Positions 17,514 to 28,805 of a stretch of DNA of 64,000 bases are shown here, in pieces (the stretch's first letter is position 1; each line of letters starts with the position of its first letter). The DNA is from Circinella minor (taxonomy: Eukaryota > Mucoromycota > Mucoromycetes > Mucorales > Lichtheimiaceae): contig JAEPRB010000039.1 in assembly GCA_016758965.1 (NCBI GenBank), positions 1-64,000 on the forward strand, given 5' to 3'. Both the position numbers and the translations under genes were made by a program. The notes under the pieces are model-generated. The model was not told the DNA's origin. It did no database searches and saw nothing but the letters and a program-made list of their open reading frames with translations.

Positions 17514-18101
17514 GGTCTTATCATTATAATAGGTATCTGTATACATATATATTCTGGATATCATAGTCTAAATGTAGACGTATCAATTTTTAGTCTACTG
17601 AATATAAATAAATCATTGTATGATGCGAGACATTAATAACAAATAAAATAATAGCAATAAAAAAAAAGAAACCTCATGTGAAACCATGATACGTGTAACA
17701 ATAAAAAAAACAACGTATTTTGACAAGGGACTTGGAAATCATAAAATTATGTAGAGACCCAAATGCTAGATATACCATTTCCAATAACATATGAACTTAT
17801 CATTATTAAATGACTATTCTTTCTCTTAAATGGGATTATTAATCCATCAATGAATCTAACAATAAGTAAAAAAAAAAAAAAAAGACTCATATTTATATTA
17901 TGCAGAGAATTATTCAAAAAAAAAAAAATAGCTCCTCGGTATGAAAAAATTAATAATCGCGCATTACACTAGCCTTGTGACTCATGGTTACATAAAAAAA
18001 AAAATATGCTAATTAAAGCAAAAAAATCTTGTTCACCTTTTTTTTTTCAACACTTTTTTTTTTTTTTTCTCTCTCTCGTTATTCAATTTATCCCCTCTTA
18101 A
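17514..18101. other. Intergenic / NAGS promoter region
   Basis: AT-rich spacer between the F-box gene and the NAGS gene. The only sharp motif is the TGACTCA listed separately. A long poly-T tract immediately precedes the NAGS start. Confidence 0.5.
17978..17984 (+). promoter_or_regulatory. Gcn4/Cpc1-type bZIP site TGACTCA
   Basis: Perfect 7-base match to the general amino-acid-control element, 118 bases before the NAGS start codon. In yeasts and filamentous fungi arginine-pathway genes are induced through this element by Gcn4/CPC1. Presence of the motif is direct; its use in this organism is inferred. Confidence 0.55.
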
Positions 18102-20089
18102 ATGTTATTACGACATTTTGTAAAACCTATAAACTATTCAACTACTCGTCAATGTTCTGCTCGAGGATTTTCAGCATTACGAGAAAAAACTCAACCTCAA
18201 CATGTGGTGAGTTTGTTTATATATTTGACACGAAAAAAAAAAAAATTCAATCGCCAAAATAAAATAAGAAGTTGATTTAGTCAACGCGATCCTCTAATGA
18301 AAGTTTTTATTTATTATCTGTAGAAAATAGAAGAAGGAAAGAAAGAAGACGTCCGAGTAAATATTTTGCTTTTTTTTTTTTTTTGTATCATTATTTATAT
18401 AAATTGATTATTGTTATTAAACATTAAAAAAAAATGGGTGATATTGTAAATAGGATCTACTCGTTAATCTTATGAATACAGCACCTAGTAAACGAGAATT
18501 ACAACACTTCTTAAAACGATATGTACCCCAACCAGAATTGACAACTTCACATATGGTATCTGGTAGTGGTAATGGAACCAATAATACTTCACGAATATCA
18601 CCAACATCAACAGGACATCATTTAAAAACACCACAAAAATATGTTGATGCATTATTATCACCATCAGCACATCAACTTGCTGTCACCAAAGTCGAGGGTC
18701 CCTTTGAAAAACAGGGGTGGGATTCTGTTGGATCAACGCTTGTTAAATTACAAAAATTGGGTCTTACTTCTATTGTCGTTGCAGATAATGCTCAATGGTC
18801 GTCTATGGAAAAAGAAGAATTACCTGCCGAATTAATAAAATCAATGGTACGAGAAACGATGGCTTTGGTGGAAAGTATTGAAAAAGCAGGAGGACGTGCA
18901 CGACTTATCCATGGTGGGGTTTTAGAACAAGGCAATTCTGGAATTGAAGCTCAACTTGATTTTATTTTATCTGCATTGGAAAATCGACAAATTCCAATTA
19001 TCATACCCGTCATGATGGCAATTGAAGGTCGTCAGGTGCCTATTACTGGTAATCAAGCCATGGTGGCCTTGAGTACGAAAATGGTGCGTCGACAAAGTAA
19101 TAATATACCTGCACCAGCCAAGATTGTTGTCATTAATAACGAAGGCGGTATTATCAATCATGAACAACCTGGTACAGCACATAGTTTGATCAATGTACAA
19201 GAAGAATATGACGCAATCGTCAGCGCATTTGATGAAAATAAAACTTGGCAACAACGATACCCAACAGCACTTGATAATTTAGAAATGATTCGTGATTGTC
19301 TTTCGGATTTACCTACTTCTTCTTCTGCCATCATTGTACCTACATCCTCTTTACCTTCAGCATTGATTGCTAATTTGGTAACCGACAAACCACTTTATTC
19401 TTCTTCATTACCTAATCGAGATATACAACGGGTGAATAAATTACGAACTACTGTGCTACGAAATGGTATCAAAATACGTAATTATGATAATGTAGATGAT
19501 TTGGATTTGGATAAATTAACACGATTGTTACAAGCCAGTTTTCAAAAAAAGTTGGATGAAAAAGGATTTTATGATCGATTGCGTAAAGTATTAGCTGGTG
19601 CGATTATTGCTGGTGATTATGAAGGCGCTGTTATTATGACAAAAGAAGGGACAGGTGGACATTATTATTTAGATAAATTTGCTATTGCACCAACAAGTCA
19701 AGGTATTGGTTTGACAGATATTTTATGGAAACGTATGTGCGACGCTTACCCCGAACTTTTATGGCGGAGTCGACAAGATAATGGTGTTAATAAATGGTAA
19801 AGGCGCCACACAAACATAGCAAATAACCTTGGAGAATTATAACCACCCCCCCTCCCATTTATTTCATGACAAAAACGGTTAATCTTTTGTCATTTTATTT
19901 TTTATTTTTTCAATTAGGTATTTTGAGAGATCTAATGGTTATTTACGACTCAAAGATACAAATTGGGTGTTATTTTGGTATGGTGCTGGCGGGTTCCGGC
20001 ATATTGACGATTATGCATCAATTGTACGATCTATCACTGCATCATTTACAGGACCTTTAATAACATCATAGATTACATATTTATATAAA
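18102..20089 (+). CDS. ARG2: Mitochondrial N-acetylglutamate synthase
   Basis: Makes N-acetylglutamate from glutamate and acetyl-CoA, the first step of arginine synthesis, in mitochondria. Four exons: 18102-18206, 18324-18356, 18454-19796, 19918-20089 (550 residues). The start was chosen because the 35-residue first exon (MLLRHFVKPINYSTTRQ..) is an Arg/Ser/Thr-rich, acid-free presequence that splices in frame to the conserved body (SKRELQHFLKRY). An amino-acid-kinase-like domain is followed by a vertebrate-type NAT domain (GAVIMTKEG...YLDKFAIAPTSQGIGLTDILW; LLWRSRQDNGVNKWYFERS; WYGAGG). The strict frame ends with a non-conserved tail after IVRSITA; one base fewer at 20040-20041 would give SFTGPLITS and a stop at 20072. 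A TGACTCA site lies upstream. Confidence 0.92.
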
Positions 20090-20312
20090 GGGAAAAAAAT
20101 AAATAAATATATTGTAAATATATTGTATCATTTTATAATAATGGATGATTGAAAAATAAATAGACGAAAGGCACCAATAGATAACAACGTTACAATTATG
20201 GGGTGGGATGGACAGTAAACTCGATTTTATTGGAGGTTGAAATCCGAATATCGAATGGTGTTTGTATGACACTAAAAAAAAATATTTTGACTTGATCAAA
20301 ACAAAACTACTG

Positions 20313-20350
20313 CACGTGGGGCTCCTTTGGCATCGTCAAGATATAAAAGG
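20313..20350 (+). promoter_or_regulatory. Pho4-type CACGTGGG plus TATA box before acid phosphatase
   Basis: CACGTGGG at 20313-20320 is the strong Pho4 E-box variant. A TATA box, ATATAAAAGG, lies at 20341-20350, 132 bases before the phosphatase start codon. This arrangement is typical of phosphate-repressible genes. The motifs are direct observations; phosphate control is an inference from gene identity. Confidence 0.55.
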
Positions 20351-20481
20351 AGTCGACCGTCATTTTTTTTTTTTTTTTTTTTTGTTTGATCACTATTCTT
20401 TCTTTTTTTTTTTTTTTTCTTTATATTTATTTTTTTAGTACTTTTTATTTTACGTAGTTTTTTTAATTTATTTATTTTTTC

Positions 20482-22409
20482 ATGCCAAAATTAACTTCTT
20501 TACTGTTGTTATTGACAACAGTTACAATAACCTTTGTTTCTGGATATACTATTATTGTTCCTCGCGATGAAGCACAAGAATTCCCTGGTGGTCCTGGATT
20601 ATGGCCTGAACCTGATCGTTATAATACATATCCTGATGTAAATTGGAATCGTACTTATGGAGCATTTGAACCTCAACAAATTCATTTATCTATTGGAGAT
20701 GACAGTAAATTTGCTCGTGTCGAATTTGCTACTTTATCATCTGCTCAACAATCTGCTTTTAGATATTGGCCAAAGAAACATGAATATGCAATTAAAAATA
20801 TTCAACCCGAGGTAAACATTCAAGGGGCGAGAAAAAAAAAGGGGGGGGGGCGAAAAGTCTGTTCTTAAGTACTAAAAAAAAAAAAACCTGTTTTACAAAA
20901 GACATGGGAATTTGAAGATGGTGGAGAAGCTCATCGTACCATTGCTTTGTATCGTGCAAAAACAAAATATCTTCGTAAAGGTACTGTTTATTCTTATCAA
21001 GTGGGTGCTTATGATGATCAAAAATTAGAATGGTGTTGGTCCGCAGTATATGAATTCCATACTGGATCGAAAAGAAAAGAATTTAGTTTCCTTGCTATTG
21101 GTGATCTTGTAAGTAGTAGTAGTAATAATAATAGTAGTAGCATTTGAGTTTTTCGATCTGCATGATTTAAAGAATGCAATTTAGATATAAAAAAAAAAAA
21201 AGGTTGAGCGATGTGGCGTTCTATTTATTTAAAATTGATGTAACAAACATTACTATAATTAGGGACTAAATAACGCCGTCGCACTTCCTCAACTTATTGA
21301 ATTATCCAAGACACATAAGTATGATTTTCTTACACTATCTGGAGATCAGGTATGTATTGGATTTAAGAGGAAAGAATGATAATGATTGCCATAATACTAA
21401 GCATTTTATTTATTATTCTTATTAGGCATATAATATGGACGATTTTGATGGAATTAAAGGTGATCAATATATGAACCTGATGCAAGAAGTATGGGCTCGA
21501 GTTCCATATTTAGGTGTTCCTGGAAATCATGGTAGATGTTGTTTGTATAAAAAAAAAAGGGGGTTATTTTTTTTTTCTGGAAACTAATAATATCTATAAT
21601 TTTATTATTTAGAGGGAGCATATAATTATACGCATTATAAGAATCGATTCAAGAATGTTCCATTCGAAGACTCAAACTTTGAAAATTCACTCATGTATAG
21701 CATCAATTATAAATCTCTTCACCTTATTTCTTTTTCTACAGAAGTTTATTTTGATGGTACAGATGATATGATCCAAACTGCTATTAATTGGCTTGATGCA
21801 GATTTGACTGAAGCTAATAAGCATCGTAAAGAACGTCCTTGGATTGTTTTAATTACCCATCACCCAGTCTACTGCAGTGCTCCTGATACGGAAGATTGTA
21901 CAACTAAGGCTCAATATTTACGTGATGGTAAAGTGAATGCTGCTACTGGTGAACGTTGGGGTGGTTTGGAACCTGTACTTTTAAAACATAAGGTAGATCT
22001 TTATCTCACGTAAGTAGCTGTCCTTTTTTTTTTAAAAAAAAAAAAAGAGAGTAAAGAGGAAGACAGAGAGATATTAAAAAAAATCATTGATATCTATATA
22101 TTTAGCGGTCATGTGCATAATTACGAACGTACACTTCCTGTTGCTCAGGGAAAGGTAGCTGGTAATGGTGCTCTTCATAATGCAGCTTCTTATGTTGAAG
22201 TTATCAATGGCAATGCTGGTCCTCCTGAAGCTACTGTCATGTTTAATACCACTGGTCCATATGAAGATTGGTCCGCTGTCCGTTATGACAGTTATGGTTA
22301 CTCTTCTGTCACAGTTTCACCATGTTTCCTTGAATTTACACATCATCAAGTTCACCTTGACGGTTCCCTTGGAAATATTGTCGATCGCTTTACTTTAACC
22401 AAAGATTAA
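20482..22409 (+). CDS. Secreted purple acid phosphatase
   Basis: Dinuclear-metal phosphatase expected to release phosphate from external phosphoesters. Six exons: 20482-20811, 20902-21108, 21263-21349, 21426-21531, 21613-22009, 22106-22409, giving 476 residues. The N-terminus is a signal peptide (basic start, then LLLLLTTVTITFV, cut near SGYT). A fibronectin-III-like N-terminal domain leads to all five metal-ligand blocks: GDLG (177-180), GDQAY (206-210), GNHE (241-244), ITHH (324-327) and GHVH (377-380). Two of the blocks are split by introns (GDL/G and GNH/E). N-glycosylation sequons (NRT, NYT, NTT) support secretion. The promoter has a Pho4-like site. Family assignment is very secure; substrate is not visible. 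Confidence 0.95.
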
Positions 22410-24446
22410 ACCAAAAAAAAAAAAAGTAACAATAGTCAAAATAGATATGCAGTTATGTTGATAAATAATCGGTTTTTATCCACGAATAATTTTTTTTTTA
22501 TCAATAACACGCTGGGTCTGTTGTTATATATAATCTCTCTTTTTCTATAACAAAGTAATCGTTTCTGTATGTAGTACGTAGCAATAAATGTTTAAAAAAA
22601 TTCATCAAGTTAATTAAAGCTAGAAATAAATAAATCAATACAACGATACTAAAAAGTTCATTACTTGTGTGATTAATTTTGTAGATAAGTACGTAGGTAA
22701 CTATCTACTGTACATGTAATTCTTCTTCTGCCGTTAATTTCATAGAAGCATTTTTCATTTTTTTTTTTTGTGAAAATAAAGGGGTGTGAAAATTAACAGA
22801 TACAGACTAATCAATGGCATTATGATCTAAAAATGAGTTCAACTTGTTTAAGGCACCTGTCATTAGTACGTACAATATCCAAAGGCTTAAAGTGAAGAAA
22901 ATAAACATTCTATAAACACCTACGTATGTATGAGAAAACATGCAAGTGAGAGGTGTAGCAGAAAATAAGCAGTCCATCCTGTATAATAATCTTACTGTAA
23001 TCCTTTTATTTATCACATAAATATTTTTTAGTTTATCCGTTAAGGATCCAATGCCACTAGCTACTATGAAAATAAAATAAACGGGAATGTGAAAATTAAC
23101 GGTTATGAAATTAACGAGGATTGTTTGTATACATGCTACCGATTTATTATAGTTTGTAAACTTATCACATGTATAATTTTCCATTATGTATTATGTTTCA
23201 AAACGATTATATTACAAAGTTCAATAATTAAAAACTGACTTGCCCATTTCTAAAACCTCGTTTTATGGGCTTTATCTAGATACGTACATTTCACCAGATA
23301 TATAAACTTATTGGAAATGGTGTTTATGCGTGCCAAGTTTCAAACGAACTTATTTTAACCAATAGTAGACTTGAGCTTCTTTAGAAAGTGGGTAATCATT
23401 ATATCAGAAAAACTTGGTTAATATATTCAATATCTGGTGCATTTTCATTTAGAATACACTTTTTTCACGAATATTTGCTTATATTTTCTTGATGTTTTTC
23501 ATTATATTATGCATTATGAATGTTCGATGGTGATACGTACATGGCGTTCTATCAAGTCTATCATCAACCATTACCCCGATTGATAAAAACCGGTTATAGC
23601 TTGAAAGATTTTCTATCGAACTAAAATATGATCCATCTGCGACAATCATCTTGAATTTATTACTGACTTTTATTGAGAGTAACAACAAAACAAAGGTACT
23701 ATTAAACTTCCAATCAAGTTACTTGGTATGAAAATATTTGTGTATTAATGATATACTCGTTGCGTGTGTGTCAATGTTAGTGCAGATTCCATTAATTAAG
23801 ATGCTATAAATTGTCAAGGTTCAACATTTCTTTTTGATCAAGGGGGAACGTAGATACCAACTAAGTGATTAATTCAACCATTATTTTTAACAGGAAGAAA
23901 TCAATTTTAGTGGCCTAGTCCAGTGTGACAAGTGAAAAAAAAAAATCTTGAGCAAATGATTTATCAATATGAAGTTTTACAAGTTTTGTATTGTCTTTTG
24001 TTTGACAACAATCAAGTTTGACGATTTCAAAGCTAATACAATAGTTAGTTGACTGGTGCGATATTTATCACACCACTCAAATATACAGCAAGAATTAAAA
24101 ATAAAAAACAATAACAACACTAAAAAAGAATAGAAAAATGAAAATAGTTTGATATAATAAAATCTTGATACAATGTACAGAAATTGTATATATATGTATA
24201 TATATAGATAAAACACTACATACATATACAAAAATTCTGTAAATTCCGTTTTTTTTTTAATAAGCAAAAAAATAATAATTGCTTTTTTTTTTTTTTAACG
24301 TTGTAAAAAATTTACATGGAAAAAAAAAAAAAGGTTGGGGCGAAAATAAGAGAAAGAAAAAAACAAAACAACGAAATGATGTAAAAATGGGATGTGTGTG
24401 TATGTATGTTTATGTGAATTGTATAAAAAGGAAAACTGTATTATAT
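22410..24446. other. Intergenic region, no supported gene
   Basis: Two kilobases of AT-rich sequence between the convergent phosphatase and ATP4 genes. A 125-residue open frame on the minus strand (22807-23184) encodes a hydrophobic, Tyr/Ile-rich peptide with two possible membrane spans but no family motif, upstream signal or codon bias I can trust. No repeats of note. Confidence 0.5.
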
Positions 24447-25834
24447 TTAAGCGCTCTTGGCAAGCTCTGTTAAAATTTTAATAATAAATATATATATGTT
24501 AGATATCAATTCAAATGATGAACCCTTTACTATATAAAAAAAAATAAATAATAAAACTTACTTTGAATGTCAACAACAGCTTGATCCAAGATTTCCTTTT
24601 GAATCTTGGGGTCCTTCAAATCCTTTTGAATCTTTTCGATCAAGTAAGCAGCAAGTTGCTTTTGTTCACGTTCACGAAGGTTAGCTTCATGACGAACCCA
24701 AGAGTCAAGAGTGCTCTTGACTTCAGAGGCAACAGCAACTTGTTGCTTCAAAGCAAAAGCTTCAGCTTCAATTTGAGCGGTTTCACGGGACAATTCAAAC
24801 AATCCCTTGGTGACATCAACAAGATCCTTCATTTGACCAGCTTCGTTGATACGTTCTTGGACAGCGGTCTTGTGATCGTTACGAGCTTGGTTCAAGATGG
24901 ACTTGATACGCTGTTTATTTTATAAAAAAAAAAAAGAAACACAATATAGTTAATATTAATTTCTTTTTTTTTTACCCTTCAAAACACTTCCCCTCCTCCC
25001 CAAAAAAAATAATCTCGCGTCCTTATATCCTTCATTCTATTTTTTTTTTATATCTTACGTTAATGTGATCGTTGGCCATGTTGTTGTAAGGTTCACGCAA
25101 GTACTTGAGCAAAACAGCCAAAAGACCACCAGAAGCAACCAAGACAAGAGTTTCTTCGTTGAAAACATAGATTTCCTTGGAGATAAGGAAAGTAGCCAAA
25201 CCAGTGCTCAAAGTAACGAAACCAGTCTTGGAAACGAAAGAGTTACCGGGCAACGAATCAATAATGCTAGCAGCCTTTTGCTTAGGTTCAACTATCAAAT
25301 ATTTATATGTTTTACAATTAATAAACTATTTGATTAAAATTTTTTGTTTTCACATTTTAAAATATATGCGTGTTGTCTTGTATGTTGAGAGACTGTTTTT
25401 TTTTTCGCGTGTATATATATGCTTTTTTTTTTTTTTGTTATTTTCATTTAAAATGAATTTCAACTCACCTTCCTTACCGGTGCTATAGGCACGGACGCTA
25501 TATTTAATAAAAAGACGTATTTATTTAGTTGTTGGTTTCAATCCTTTTTTTTTTTTTCTATCTCTTAACAAAAACAAATAAATTTTGATCGATTCACGCA
25601 ATTCACGAATTTACTTACGCAGCAGCACCAGCAGCTTGGCGCGAAACGGTCATTGCGGGACGAGCGACGGCAGCAGCTATAAGATTTCAAAAATTCATTT
25701 CATGTCAATTTAGTAAAGAAAAAAAAAAATTGAAAATTCTTGTTATAAATGGCGTTTCCATTTATAAAATAAAAAAAAATAATCGAAATCTAATATTTAC
25801 CCGCAGCACCCTTAGTCAACAATCTGAAAGCCAT
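24447..25834 (-). CDS. ATP4: Mitochondrial ATP synthase subunit b
   Basis: Peripheral-stalk subunit of F1Fo ATP synthase in the inner mitochondrial membrane. Six exons: 25801-25834, 25619-25676, 25469-25497, 25059-25291, 24562-24910, 24447-24466, giving 240 residues, close to the 244 of yeast Atp4. The start was chosen for the presequence, MAFRLLTKGAAAAAVARP, Ala/Arg-rich and ending near RAYS. Two hydrophobic stretches (VTLSTGLATFLISKEIYVF; LVLVASGGLLAVLLKYL) anchor the protein. The rest is a charged helix (AQIEAEAFALKQQV; WVRHEANLREREQKQ). The last exon is just 20 bases and ends KLAKSA. Codon use is visibly more GC-rich than in the neighbours, as expected for a highly expressed gene. Confidence 0.95.
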
Positions 25835-26669
25835 TGGCTATACAAATAAGTAAAGGAATAAAAAAAAAAGGTTCATTGAGTTATATATATTATGTATTAT
25901 TATTATTATTTTTTTTGAATGGTTCCCATCAGTCTATCAGTATATTTCAAACTTACAATAGAGGGGGAGGGTAGATACGACTTTTTTTTTTTGAAAGCTT
26001 AACTGTTTTTTCCTATTTTTTAGAGGGGGGGGAACAAAAAATTCGGCCGGGGTTGAGAGGCTCCATAACATTTACACGTCACAGTGTTCCGATAACCCGC
26101 TTAAGAGTCCTAATTCGCTAATGTCTTGTTGCTGTACCTTAAAAAAAAAACTTTTCGCTAGGGAAGCTGAGGAGGCAGTAATTATGATCATATCCTTTTT
26201 CATATTTCATATGAGGTTAATATGTTATATGATAACCATACTGTCCTTTACATATTGTACATATTTTTTTTTTTTTGCAACTACAAGGTTATTGAATCAC
26301 TCATCGAGACAGAAGAAAATATAAACAGTATATATATATTTTCTGTAAAAAAAAAAATTAAATTATAACAAGAAAAATTTCATGCAATACAGAACAAAGT
26401 GAAAAAAAGACTATATATATATATATATAGGGATAATAATAATATATTTATATATTTATTTTATATACTCATTTTTCATTCTTCATATTGTTGTTGAAAC
26501 TATATATGAGTGAAAGGAAAAAAAAAAAACGCACAAATTACAACAGTTGAATATATATATATTTTTCTACAAATAATAATAATAATAAAAAAAGACTAAC
26601 AACTAAAAAGAAAAGAAAAAGGGAATTGTCTATATAATTTTTTTTTTTATATAAGAAAGGGATGAGAAC
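25835..26669. other. ATP4 promoter / 3' flank of phosphotransferase gene
   Basis: Contains a short relatively GC-rich patch (about 26030-26170) inside poly-A/T sequence, probably the ATP4 promoter. The open frame at 26121-26324 shows no recognisable protein. Several (TA)n runs lie between 26330 and 26560. Confidence 0.5.
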
Positions 26670-27402
26670 TTATTTTTTCTTTTGCTTTGGAATCACAAGG
26701 CATCGAATACCCAAATATGAACAGAATGAGTTAATTACAAGTGTGGCCCATTTTAAATAGGCTATCAATGCAAAAGCAAAGTATCCACAAATATAATAAT
26801 ACTCAGTTTCAGGGGTAAAGATTGGGGAACTATATATATATATATATATTGTACATTAGAATAATTATATCCACTTCATTTACTAGGTCTCTTTTTTTTT
26901 CTCTCTCCATGTTCCCTCTTTGAGTCATTGAGTAAAAAAAAGAAAACAAAAAACTTACATATCGAAAACTCTTGGAAGATTACTAATGATAGCACCAACA
27001 ATAAGAGGAATTAAAAGAACTGTAAACCGAGGAAATCGAGTCTTGAGTAAATGGGCAAGAATAATTTTGGTAGCCATACGACCAAATACAATACCCGTTG
27101 TCAAACAATAAAGAATATAATGATGATGAGAAAGAATAAAAGAATATGGAGAGGTAACCCAGAAGAAAAATGCCGCACAATAGATGGTAATAGGAAAGTT
27201 TTGAATAAGCATAGTGGATACAAAGGGTTTGTTATTCTTGCGACACGATTTATACATGGCATAAAAACTATATATTTAATACGAACCCCCCACCATATAT
27301 TAAAAAAAAGTGTTGTTTCTTTAGCATATTCGTAAATTCCGAATAGAAAGAAAAAAAACATGGAGCCCAAATATAACTAAAATCTGTTCCCTATATCTAT
27401 AT

Positions 27403-27448
<46 letters not shown>

Positions 27449-28805
27449 GTACTAAAAGAATCTATCCCCATCATAGGATCTAATCCAATTTGTTTTTTTT
27501 TACTCGAAAAACTTATTATAACGTACCAAGCAGGAAGGTGAGTGAATAGGAACATAAAGGCGATAAATAAAATAATCACATGACATAAAGGCATGGAATC
27601 GAGAATGGCTGGTAATGACCATGATTCGGGAACAAACTGACCTAAAGGAAGTTGCCACATGGATGGTCCTGAGAAAAATTATAAAATATATGTATTCCAT
27701 TAGAGTGAGTAGCCGTGTCTGGTTTTTTTTTTTTTAGTTCCATTTTTATTTTTCTCATCCATCCTGTGATAATATGACCCCCTCTCTGTCAGTTTTCTCG
27801 AGTTTCGATAAATACAATCCATACAATCCAAATCCACAATGCTAAAATAATAATAATAATAATAATAGTTTACCATAGACACCCGAAAGAATAAAAACAA
27901 TACATGATAAAATAACACCTTCAGTAGGTGCATTGACATAACCCAAATATAATGTTCCAGTATGATATTCTTCAGCCGTTGATAAATAAAATCCAAACAT
28001 GGCAATACTATATAAAATAACACTACCGATAGAATGTCCCATACCCAATGCTGCCGCTTGTAATAAAGCAGCAAATGAAGTATTTAAAGCATCACATCCA
28101 TGATCAAATAATTCACCTAAAGGAGATGAAGTTCCAGTACGTCTTGCCTGTTTACCATCCACATTATCAAATGTACTATAAAGCCAAAGTGATGCAGCAA
28201 ATCTATAAAAACATGAAAAATAGAAAATGAGTCTGAGTGTATATATATATATATACAAATATGGCTAAGTTGTTATAATGCCAGGAAAAGACAAGAAAAT
28301 TATATTTTGCTTTTTTTGATCTGTAATAACTTACCCATAATATAACCAACTTGGTCCACCTTCTGCATCCATTTCTGGTGCGAAAATAACCATTAAACCA
28401 ACACTAATGATCATAAAACATAATCCGATGAGTGTGATCAGATTGGGTCTACAATTTGTTTAATATAAAATAATGTCAGCTTTTTCTTCTTCTTCTTTCA
28501 CTTTTTTTTTTTTTTTTTTTATTTCTTTTATATCTGTTCAAAAATCTCTCGTTTCTTGGTTCCTCCCCCCTCCCCCTTGTTCTCTCAATCTCACACTATT
28601 TCTCTTCGAAAAACACTTTTCAAAACATTAATTTATTTTTAAATACTTGCGCAATCCATAATGGAAAAAGTTCAATAGATTTATTCCAATAATGTTTTAA
28701 AATGAATCGACTTGTAAATGACTTATCAACAGCAGAATACTTGTAAAGTTTCAAGTTTTTAAGTTGTTTTTCGGGTAAAAGGTCGTTTGAAAATATAGCT
28801 GACAT
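26670..28805 (-). CDS. CPT1: Choline/ethanolamine phosphotransferase (CPT1/EPT1 type)
   Basis: Last step of the Kennedy pathway: transfers phosphocholine or phosphoethanolamine from its CDP form to diacylglycerol in ER/Golgi membranes. Six exons: 28651-28805, 28335-28448, 27874-28202, 27527-27668, 26959-27267, 26670-26829, totalling 402 residues (yeast Cpt1 393). The CDP-alcohol phosphotransferase signature DG-x2-AR-x8-G-x3-D-x3-D is complete from about residue 105 (DGKQARR ... GELFDHGCD). Upstream lies the conserved WIAPNLITL. Multiple hydrophobic spans follow. Keeping WIAPNLITL in frame requires a GC-AG first intron (donor GCAAGT at 28650-28645). Choline versus ethanolamine preference cannot be told from sequence; EPT1 would be an equally valid name. 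Confidence 0.93.
27403..27448. repeat. (TC)n-(AC)n microsatellite in phosphotransferase intron 4
   Basis: Pure CT units followed by CA units, lying within the intron 27268-27526. Likely length-variable; no visible role. Confidence 0.9.

Noticed and set aside
22807..23184. 125-codon minus-strand frame with two hydrophobic stretches
   Set aside because: No family motif, no supporting context between convergent genes, and hydrophobic composition is what AT-rich chance frames produce.
24563..25337. Plus-strand frames antisense to ATP4
   Set aside because: They are shadows of the GC-richer ATP4 codons and contain no independent motif.
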